The notes beneath the pieces are model-generated. The model saw only the letters and a list, made by a program, of their open reading frames with translations, was not told the DNA's origin and ran no database searches. From contig JAEXBU010000019.1 in assembly GCA_023393815.1 (NCBI GenBank), positions 1 to 13,734 of the forward strand: a DNA stretch of 13,734 nt, given 5' to 3'. The position numbers and the translations under genes are program-made. Source of the DNA: Bacillota bacterium. GTDB taxonomy: Bacteria > Bacillota > Clostridia > Tissierellales > Peptoniphilaceae. Each line of letters begins with the position of its first letter. Position 1 is the stretch's first letter. Below are positions 1-5,118 of this stretch, in pieces.

Positions 1-218
1 TCGGGGCACAGGTGGCGATGAATGTCGCCTTCAAAGTCGTGGGCGATGCGATGGGCTCGCAAGTGGCCTTTGTCGACGGGCATTTTATGGGAGATAAGGC
101 GATTGCGGGGCTGTTTTTACGAACGTCGATCGTGCTGGGCGGGCTGATGCTGATCGCTTCCGTGGTGATGTTTTTACGAAGCGCGGTAAGCCACGACAAA
201 AAACTTTCCATCTCTTAA
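1..218 (+). CDS. C-terminal fragment of a multi-spanning membrane protein, possibly an MFS transporter
   Basis: The reading frame is open from base 3 with no stop until TAA at 216-218, so this is the end of a gene that begins before the window. The visible ~71 residues contain one clear hydrophobic helix (roughly LFLRTSIVLGGLMLIASVVMF), followed by a short basic, polar tail ending KKLSIS. That is a typical cytoplasmic C-terminus of a polytopic transporter. The preceding stretch (GAQVAMNVAFKVVGDAMGSQ) is glycine-rich and amphipathic, as in late helices of major-facilitator carriers, but no diagnostic motif is present. The internal ATG at 18 and GTG at 12 are not likely starts, because the frame continues upstream without a ribosome binding site. 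An intrinsic terminator follows 12 bases after the stop. Family assignment is a guess; that it is a real gene end is fairly secure. Confidence 0.6.
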   Translation, partial: GAQVAMNVAFKVVGDAMGSQVAFVDGHFMGDKAIAGLFLRTSIVLGGLMLIASVVMFLRSAVSHDKKLSIS

Positions 219-230
219 AATCGAAGTCGA

Positions 231-258
231 AGCGGGATCCTACGGGATCTCGCTTTTT
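231..258 (+). terminator. Intrinsic terminator of the left-edge membrane protein gene
   Basis: A 10-bp stem (231-240 with 245-254, one G-T wobble) closes a TACG loop and runs into TTTTT at 254-258. It starts 12 bases after the stop codon at 218. Confidence 0.8.
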
Positions 259-278
259 CTTACGGGAGAAAAGGGCGT

Positions 279-309
279 AAAAAATCGAGTAAGCCAAAAA
301 GCTTACTCG
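279..309 (-). terminator. Intrinsic terminator of the DUF169 gene
   Basis: A perfect 9-bp stem, CGAGTAAGC (286-294) with GCTTACTCG (301-309), has a 6-base loop. Read on the - strand it is followed by a run of six T (complement of 279-284). The + strand side has no T-run, so it serves the - strand gene that ends at 339. Confidence 0.8.
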
Positions 310-338
310 GGTATAAAAAGGATTTTTTGAAGGTGTGA

Positions 339-1076
339 TTATTTTACTTTTTTTATTTCCGCAATGCCTTCGAGCAGTTTGTCCAATCGATCGATAGGAA
401 TTCCTGCCATCATTTCGTCCGGTTTCCACAAGGCGAGGCTTCTCGTCGAAGGGCAAAGTAGGGACAGATGGATTTTCCCGCTCAGATAGGGCGTCGCCGT
501 AATTTCGGAACAAACCCCTTGCATGGCGGCGATGTTCATATTCAGGCGTTCGCCGTCTTCGTAGAGAGAACCCTGGGTCAGTCTCATAATGGACAAAGGG
601 CGCCCTATGACGATACAGATATCGGGCTCGGAATCGAAGGTTTCGAGAGGGGCGATGCCGATGCCGTACATTTCGATGCCCTTCGAGGGAAATGCGCGTA
701 CCTGATTCCAAACTTTTTGGGCGATTCCCCGGGTTTTATAGAGACCATAGGAATAGTAGACGCGACCGGAACGAATGGGTTGCGACGGTTGTTCCAGACC
801 CAACGCGGTAGTAGCGCCGTCGCAGTAGTGATTTTCGAAAGTAGTTTTTACAGCCAGTCCTGTGCGCGATGCCTTTTCCACATAGACACAGTAGGCCATT
901 TTATAATCGCAAGGGGAAAGGGAAGATTGATGGTACTCCTCTTCCGTGTAATAGAATTGGATACCTACCGGTTGTCTTTTGAGTTCGAGCAAATCGTACA
1001 GACGACGGGCATGGCTTTCGTTTCGTTCTTTGTAGTGGATAGGGGCGGTGTGAGTGGAATTTTTGTATACGGGCAT
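339..1076 (-). CDS. DUF169 domain-containing protein
   Basis: This 245-residue cytoplasmic protein has no signal peptide or membrane helix. It matches what I know of the DUF169 family along its whole length: a cysteine-containing segment CDYKMAYCVYVEKA (from residue 56), NHYCDGATTALGLE (82-95), YGIGIAPLE (137-145), PDICIVIGRP (151-160), MQGVCSEI (185-192), and the C-terminal LLCPSTRS...DEMMAGIP (206-227). Cysteines 56, 63, 85, 154, 189 and 208 are visible; those in HYC, GVC and LLC sit in the family's conserved blocks. The molecular function of DUF169 proteins is not established. The start is ATG with a strong AGAGGAGG ribosome binding site 7 bases upstream. The gene stands alone, divergent from the B12 importer operon, and has its own terminator at 279-309. 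A role linked to cobalamin is only suggested by position. Confidence 0.88.
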   Translation of the reverse strand: MPVYKNSTHTAPIHYKERNESHARRLYDLLELKRQPVGIQFYYTEEEYHQSSLSPCDYKMAYCVYVEKASRTGLAVKTTFENHYCDGATTALGLEQPSQPIRSGRVYYSYGLYKTRGIAQKVWNQVRAFPSKGIEMYGIGIAPLETFDSEPDICIVIGRPLSIMRLTQGSLYEDGERLNMNIAAMQGVCSEITATPYLSGKIHLSLLCPSTRSLALWKPDEMMAGIPIDRLDKLLEGIAEIKKVK

Positions 1077-1106
1077 GGGAAACCTCCTCTTAAAACCGCG
1101 GGCGAT

Positions 1107-1122
1107 GGCATCCGCGGATGCC
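1107..1122. repeat. 16-bp perfect palindrome in the DUF169 leader
   Basis: GGCATCCGCGGATGCC equals its own reverse complement. It lies about 31 bases upstream of the DUF169 start codon and just upstream of its ribosome binding site. In RNA it would fold as a 6-bp stem with a CGCG loop. A second CCGCGG at 1096-1101 could pair with the CCGCGG in its centre instead. It could be an operator or a leader hairpin; no regulator is identified. Confidence 0.5.
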
Positions 1123-1266
1123 GATAAAAATTTTTTCTAAAGTTGGAGAGCATTTTCCGAGGAATCCTCGCCTGCACTTTCTCGAGACCGTGGCGGCAAA
1201 AAAGGTAGCGCGGGAAAGGTTTTTTATATACAAGTAGTATAACACAGAATGCGTCGGCGCGTTTTT

Positions 1267-1297
1267 TTGACCGCGTGTTTCGCTCTCCTGCTATAAT
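1267..1297 (+). promoter_or_regulatory. Extended -10 sigma-A promoter of the B12 importer operon
   Basis: A perfect -10 TATAAT (1292-1297) is preceded by an extended -10 TGC (1289-1291). A TTGACC -35-like box (1267-1272) is 19 bases away, a little long, which the extended -10 may offset. The predicted start of transcription, about 1304, coincides with the 5' strand of riboswitch helix P1. Confidence 0.7.
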
Positions 1298-1303
1298 AAG
1301 AGT

Positions 1304-1471
1304 GTAGGTTCTTCGGATTAAAAGGGAAGTTGTTTGCGACACACGGTCCCGCCACTGTAAAAGCCGAGATGCCCATTCACTTTACGGGAAGGGTGGAGCG
1401 TCGCCAGAGGCTCGAAGTCAGGATACCTGCCTATGGAAAAATTTCTTCACGAGGTATGGAGTGGTCCATAC
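1304..1471 (+). ncRNA. Cobalamin riboswitch with expression platform
   Basis: The segment carries the hallmarks of the adenosylcobalamin aptamer. GTAGGT (1304-1309) pairs with ACCTGC (1425-1430) as helix P1. The core GCCACTG is at 1351-1357, an L5-type block (CCCATTC ... GGGAAGGG) lies at 1372-1393, and the B12 box AAGTCAGGATACCTGCC is at 1415-1431. A downstream hairpin, GTATGGA (1454-1460) with TCCATAC (1465-1471), has a GTGG loop and sits 5 bases before the TAGGAGG site of the first gene. Its GAGTGG (1459-1464) can pair with CCATTC (1373-1378) in L5 with one G-U. This matches the L5-L13 kissing loop known for this class. There is no T-run, so control is more likely at translation than by termination (inference). 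Bound cobalamin is expected to lower importer expression. Confidence 0.93.
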
Positions 1472-1488
1472 AAGATTAGGAGGTCTTT

Positions 1489-2499
1489 ATGAAAAAGATA
1501 CTGCACGTCTTGTTGCTCGCGGCATTCATTCTCTTAACCGCCTGTGGCGGAGGGGATCAAGTCGCCAAGAATGAACATAACAATCAGGCCCCGGCCAATA
1601 CGAGTGCCGAGGCGGAGAAAAAAGATGATTATTACCCGGTGACCATCGAGGCGGTAGACGCCGAGGGAAATCCCGTTAAGGAAACCTTCGACAAAGAGCC
1701 GGAGCGGGTCGTAGCCGTGTATCAATCGGCCATTGAAAATATGCTCGCCCTCGGCCTGGAAGACAAAATCGTTCTCGCCGGGCAACTGGACATCGACGTT
1801 AAGGACGAGTACAAAGAGGCCTTTAAAAAAGTTGCGTACGTCAAGGACGCCCCGTCGAAAGAAGCGGTACTCGCCGCCAAGCCGGACTTTATTCTCTCTT
1901 GGTCGTCGTATTTCGGCGACAAGACCTTGGGGGATGTAAAAGAGTGGCAAGAAAAGGGCGTGAACACATATATTTTGAAAAACAGCGGCGCCGTAGAAGT
2001 GGACAGTTTGGAAAACGAATACGACGATATCCTCCATCTGGGAAAGATTTTCCATAAAGAAAAAGAAGCCGATGCCATTGTGCAATCCATGAAAAATCGC
2101 CTGGCGGAAACGGAGAAGCTTCGAGAAGGGAAGGATCCCGTTAAGGCGGCGATTTTGGAAATCCAAGACGACAATCTGTTCCGAAACTACGGCGCAAAGA
2201 CCGTAGGTGGGGAAATCGCCGAAAAGGCCGGCGCGAAACTCGTAATGGAAGAAGACCGTTTCGGCTCGGAAGCATTGCTTGCGAAAGATCCCGACGTGAT
2301 CTTTGTGGTGTACTACGGAGAAGACAAGATCAAGGATAAAGAACTGGAACGCTTTACGTCCATGCCCGCGTTAAAGGGTCTTTCCGCTATTAAAAATAAA
2401 CGCGTCTATCCCGTCAGTTTATCGGAAGTCTACGCCTCCGGCGTGCGCACCGCCGACGGCATCGACACCATGATCAAGGGACTGTATCCCGAATCATGA
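1489..2499 (+). CDS. btuF: Cobalamin ABC transporter substrate-binding lipoprotein
   Basis: This 336-residue lipoprotein has an N-terminal signal with lipobox LTAC; Cys19 is the predicted lipidated residue. A polar, Asn/Glu-rich linker (about 20-50) leads to a helical-backbone binding fold of the TroA/FecB (Peripla_BP_2) type. Conserved features are the domain start PERVVAVYQSAIENMLALGL (about 72-91), KPDFILSWSS in the first lobe, and a C-terminal lobe with MPALKGLSAIKNKRVYPV. It would capture the ligand outside the membrane and pass it to the FecCD permease. This family binds cobalamin, haem or siderophores. The cobalamin choice rests on the riboswitch directly upstream rather than on binding residues. 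ATG has TAGGAGG five bases upstream. Its TGA overlaps the start of the permease gene (ATGA, 2496-2499), indicating translational coupling. Confidence 0.88.
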   Translation: MKKILHVLLLAAFILLTACGGGDQVAKNEHNNQAPANTSAEAEKKDDYYPVTIEAVDAEGNPVKETFDKEPERVVAVYQSAIENMLALGLEDKIVLAGQLDIDVKDEYKEAFKKVAYVKDAPSKEAVLAAKPDFILSWSSYFGDKTLGDVKEWQEKGVNTYILKNSGAVEVDSLENEYDDILHLGKIFHKEKEADAIVQSMKNRLAETEKLREGKDPVKAAILEIQDDNLFRNYGAKTVGGEIAEKAGAKLVMEEDRFGSEALLAKDPDVIFVVYYGEDKIKDKELERFTSMPALKGLSAIKNKRVYPVSLSEVYASGVRTADGIDTMIKGLYPES

Positions 2500-3512
2500 A
2501 GCGCTCGGTGATTTTTGCCGGTCTCAGCCTGTTCTTTCTCGCCTCCGTCGCCTGCGGTCTGTACTTGGGCTATGCGGATTTGAGCGTATCCGATCTTTTC
2601 GGCGCTCTCTTTCGAGGGGTGACGGGAAAGGGGGGCGAAGATGTCGCCTACGCCATCGTCATGGACATACGCCTGCCCCGGGTGCTCCTCGCCGTATTGA
2701 CCGGCGTGGCTCTCGCCGTCTCCGGCCTCGTCATGCAGGCGGTGGTGGGAAACCCCATTGCCGATCCTTATATTTTAGGGATCTCCTCCGGGGCATCCTT
2801 GGGGGCGACGTTGGCCATCGTCTTGGGGCTCATGGGAGCGTTGGGTTCCGTGGCCGTAGGACTTTCGGCCTTTCTCTTTGCCCTTCTCACTTCCGCCGGG
2901 GTAATGGTCCTTTCTAGAATCGGAGGGCGGGTGACTTCCGAGAGGCTTATTCTCTCGGGTCTCGCCCTCTCCGCCGCAACCTCCAGCGTGGCCACGCTTC
3001 TGGTGTATACGGCGAAAAACAGAGACGCTCTTCGGGAAGTGAATTTTTGGCTCATGGGTTCCCTTTCCGGGGCGAAAATGCGTGAGATTCTGTGGATCGG
3101 GCCGATCATCTTCATCCTGTGCATATTTCTCGCCATCCAAAGCCGCAACTTGAACTTGCTCCTTCTGGGGGACGAGGTAGCCTACACCTTGGGCAAAGAC
3201 CTGGCTAAGTTGCGCAGCGCCTACATTGTGGCGGTGTCTTTGCTCGTGGGCCTTGTGGTCTACACCTCGGGCACCATCGGATTCGTCGGGCTGATCGTGC
3301 CCCATATGGCGCGGTTTCTCTTGGGATCCAATCACCGTCACTTACTCCCCGGGGTCATGCTCCTCGGGGCGAGCCTCATGCTTTGGGCCGACGTGGCGGC
3401 GAGAAACGCCCTTCCCGCCGGGGAACTGCCCACGGGCGTCGTGGTCTCGGTGGTAGGAGCGCCTCTGTTCGTCTACCTGATTGTAAAAAACAGTGGGGAG
3501 GCGCGGAGATGA
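2496..3512 (+). CDS. btuC: FecCD-family cobalamin ABC transporter permease
   Basis: This 338-residue polytopic protein has the length and helix pattern of BtuC/FecCD permeases, which form a homodimeric channel with two copies of the ATPase. Family blocks are in order: RLPRVLLAVLTG (59-70), GNPIADPYILGISSGAS (85-101), the FWLMGSL segment (184-190), the cytoplasmic GDEVAYTLG that contacts the ATPase (225-233), GFVGLIVPHMAR (262-273), and the C-terminal ELPTGVVVSVVGAPLF (310-325). The start ATG overlaps the stop of the binding-protein gene, and its own stop overlaps the ATPase start (ATGA, 3509-3512). The three products are therefore probably made in step. Specificity for B12 is inferred from the upstream riboswitch. 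No missing or disrupted region is apparent. Confidence 0.9.
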   Translation: MKRSVIFAGLSLFFLASVACGLYLGYADLSVSDLFGALFRGVTGKGGEDVAYAIVMDIRLPRVLLAVLTGVALAVSGLVMQAVVGNPIADPYILGISSGASLGATLAIVLGLMGALGSVAVGLSAFLFALLTSAGVMVLSRIGGRVTSERLILSGLALSAATSSVATLLVYTAKNRDALREVNFWLMGSLSGAKMREILWIGPIIFILCIFLAIQSRNLNLLLLGDEVAYTLGKDLAKLRSAYIVAVSLLVGLVVYTSGTIGFVGLIVPHMARFLLGSNHRHLLPGVMLLGASLMLWADVAARNALPAGELPTGVVVSVVGAPLFVYLIVKNSGEARR

Positions 3513-4258
3513 TTCATATGAAACACCTGTCCGTGGCCTACGGGAAGAAGTCGGTGATCGACGATCTGTCCCTCACCTTTCGAGACGGCGAGTTGGCAGC
3601 GCTCATCGGGCCCAACGGTTCGGGAAAGAGCAGCCTTTTAAAGGCCGTGGCGCGCATCCTTCCTTACAAAGGCGTCATTACCATGGACGGTGAAAATATA
3701 GAAAATATGTCGCGGAAGTGTTACGCCCGGCGGCTCGCCATGGTAGGGCAGTTTAACGAGATGGCCTTTGATATGCCCGTGTTGGACATGGTCTTAATGG
3801 GTCGCACGCCCTATAAAAGCCTTTTGGAAAAAGATACGAAGAAAGATCGGGCCATGGCCTTTGACGCCCTCGACGCCGTGGGCATGAGAAGCTACGCCGC
3901 CCTCTCGATACGGGCGCTTTCCGGCGGGGAAAAGCAGCGGGCGGTACTCGCCCGGGCTTTGGCACAGGACACGGACCATTTGCTCTTGGACGAAGCCACC
4001 AATCATCTGGATATTTACTACCGGTTGAAGTTGCTCTCCACGGTGAAAGCCACCGGCCTTACGGTGGTCGCTGCCCTTCACGATGTAAATCTGGCGCTGG
4101 CCTATGGAGAGCGGATCGTCGCCTTGAAAGGGGGGAAGATCCTCTTCGATACGACGCCGGGAGAAGTGACCCCCGCCATGATCGAAGCCCTCTATGCCAC
4201 GCCGTGTACCATCCGATCCACGGAAGACGGACCCTTCGTTCTGTTTAAAACATTGTGA
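3509..4258 (+). CDS. btuD: Cobalamin ABC transporter ATP-binding protein
   Basis: This 249-residue ATPase has all ABC motifs: Walker A GPNGSGKSS (34-42), Q-loop glutamine 81, signature LSGGEKQR (137-144), Walker B LLLDEA (158-163) with catalytic Glu162, D-loop NHLD (165-168) and switch His191. It most resembles the FepC/BtuD/HmuV group that pairs with FecCD permeases, and it would power import across the cytoplasmic membrane. The frame is open further upstream to 3383, but that part lies inside the permease gene and encodes no conserved sequence. ATG at 3509 is chosen because it gives the ATGA overlap with the permease stop and lies 8 bases after GGGGAGG. A second ATG at 3518 is possible. No clear terminator follows. 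Confidence 0.92.
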   Translation: MIHMKHLSVAYGKKSVIDDLSLTFRDGELAALIGPNGSGKSSLLKAVARILPYKGVITMDGENIENMSRKCYARRLAMVGQFNEMAFDMPVLDMVLMGRTPYKSLLEKDTKKDRAMAFDALDAVGMRSYAALSIRALSGGEKQRAVLARALAQDTDHLLLDEATNHLDIYYRLKLLSTVKATGLTVVAALHDVNLALAYGERIVALKGGKILFDTTPGEVTPAMIEALYATPCTIRSTEDGPFVLFKTL

Positions 4259-4363
4259 GAAAACCCTTGCCTTTTTTGCGGGGGGGTATATTGAATGTAA
4301 CGAAAGATTTTAACGGAACAACGTGTCGGCGCGGCTAAGGTGCGCGTCGCAAAGGAGGAAGAA

Positions 4364-4726
4364 ATGGATCGGTCGTTGGATTTAAAAATGGCGGCTTACG
4401 CTCTTTTGATCGGGCTTCTCGCCGCGGGTCTACGGAGTTTTTTGAAGCCCGTAATTCCAAACAATATCAGTCTCACCGTCGGCGGCATTCTTTTGGTATT
4501 GGCTTTGGTCTTGACCGTCGTCGAACTGCGCGGCCGTTTGGGCATGTTCTATGCCGTGGGTGAAAACTGGAAGGGAAGCGTCCTTTCAAACGGCGGCGCC
4601 ATCACCGGCGTGGCGTGCTTTTTCCTACACACGGGAAGACTAAACGGTTTTCTCTGTGCGGCGGTTTTGGCCGCGGCACTCTTCGGCCTGCGCCGCATCT
4701 TGTTCAAGGCCATGAGCGCGGAATAA
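4364..4726 (+). CDS. Hypothetical four-helix membrane protein
   Basis: I do not recognise this 120-residue protein. It has four hydrophobic stretches: about residues 9-25, 36-54, 73-89 (weaker, glycine-rich) and 93-110. Short basic connections (ELRGRLG, LRRILFK) suggest a small integral membrane protein with charged cytoplasmic loops. It has no signal-peptide cleavage site, no metal-binding cluster and no enzyme motif. The frame extends upstream to 4340, but ATG at 4364 has an excellent AAAGGAGG five bases before it and is the likely start. The gene lies 105 bases after the B12 importer ATPase, with no convincing terminator between, and is followed by a strong terminator at 4748-4777. It could be the last gene of the riboswitch-controlled operon. 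An independent promoter near 4267-4292 cannot be excluded, but its spacing is poor. Confidence 0.78.
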   Translation: MDRSLDLKMAAYALLIGLLAAGLRSFLKPVIPNNISLTVGGILLVLALVLTVVELRGRLGMFYAVGENWKGSVLSNGGAITGVACFFLHTGRLNGFLCAAVLAAALFGLRRILFKAMSAE

Positions 4727-4747
4727 ACGCATAAGCTATAGAGACAG

Positions 4748-4777
4748 AGGGACTCGGAAAGATCCGGGTCCCTTTTT
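4748..4777 (+). terminator. Intrinsic terminator ending the B12 importer region
   Basis: An 11-bp stem (4748-4758 with 4763-4773, one T-G wobble) with a 4-base loop runs into TTTTT (4773-4777). It lies 21 bases after the stop of the small membrane protein. Confidence 0.85.
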
Positions 4778-4825
4778 GTGTCCGAAAATAAATGTAAACG
4801 GAAAAAATAGGACAGGCTGTTTTCT

Positions 4826-4912
4826 TTGTTTCACCAATTTATTGAAAGGCGGAGAAAAGAGCGCCGGGGGAAAATACTTTTCCTACCGGGCGCTCCTTTC
4901 CGGTTGAAACAA
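4826..4912. repeat. Nested inverted-repeat element of about 87 bases
   Basis: Outer arms TTGTTTCA (4826-4833) and TGAAACAA (4905-4912) enclose middle arms GAGCGCC (4859-4865) and GGCGCTC (4889-4895). An inner hairpin GGAAAA (4869-4874) TAC TTTTCC (4878-4883) lies within those. All three pairs are perfect. The arm spacing is unequal, so the left side would bulge. It is not followed by a T-run on the + strand, so it is not an obvious terminator; the - strand side has only a TTTT. It may be a structured RNA, a small palindromic intergenic repeat or a mobile-element remnant. I found no second copy in the window. Confidence 0.55.
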
Positions 4913-4919
4913 GGGGGGA

Positions 4920-4955
4920 TTCCTCTTGCGGGCGAAAGGTTTTCACGAAGAGGAA
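4920..4955. repeat. Hairpin with 8-bp stem upstream of the peptidase operon
   Basis: TTCCTCTT (4920-4927) pairs perfectly with AAGAGGAA (4948-4955) across a 20-base loop. It lies just after the larger inverted repeat and about 100 bases before the operon promoter, so it is upstream of the predicted transcript start. The stretch 4956-5054 holds nothing else I can recognise. Confidence 0.4.
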
Positions 4956-5054
4956 AGGTATTGCGGCCTCCAAAAATGCTTTCATAATATGCCTCTATAC
5001 CGAGATAAATGGCTAAATGAACGCATTGAATAGGATGTGGCAGTCCTTTGTTTA

Positions 5055-5083
5055 TTTACAATGGCAACGCCAAGTTATATAAT
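5055..5083 (+). promoter_or_regulatory. Sigma-A promoter of the proline-peptide operon
   Basis: TTTACA (5055-5060) and a perfect TATAAT (5078-5083) are separated by exactly 17 bases. The expected transcript start, about 5090, would give a leader of some 29 bases containing the AAAGGAG site at 5109-5115. Confidence 0.8.
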
Positions 5084-5118
5084 AATTGCGGAAGATAGGA
5101 CAAAAATGAAAGGAGTGT

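Noticed and set aside
85..711. - strand open frame overlapping the DUF169 gene and the left-end gene
   Set aside because: It runs through two intrinsic terminators and overlaps the well-supported DUF169 reading frame; its translation is arginine-rich and looks like no protein family.
3383..3508. N-terminal extension of the importer ATPase
   Set aside because: The extra 42 residues overlap the permease coding sequence, are basic and unconserved in character, and ATG 3509 has a good ribosome binding site and stop/start overlap.
4261..4286. Possible terminator after the importer ATPase (CCC ... T-run ... GGG)
   Set aside because: The T-run lies in the loop rather than after the stem, and the stem is only a few base pairs.
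4792..4806. Sequence resembling a catabolite control (cre) site, ATGTAAACG followed by an A-rich half
   Set aside because: It lacks the conserved C near the end of the site and lies about 250 bases upstream of the nearest promoter.
4859..4895. GC-rich hairpin considered as a terminator
   Set aside because: It is followed by CTTTCC on the + strand and only TTTTC on the - strand, and transcription from the left is already ended at 4777.
4961..4990. Possible second promoter (TTGCGG, 18 bases, TAATAT) upstream of the peptidase operon
   Set aside because: Both boxes are poor matches, and a far better promoter with 17-base spacing lies at 5055-5083.
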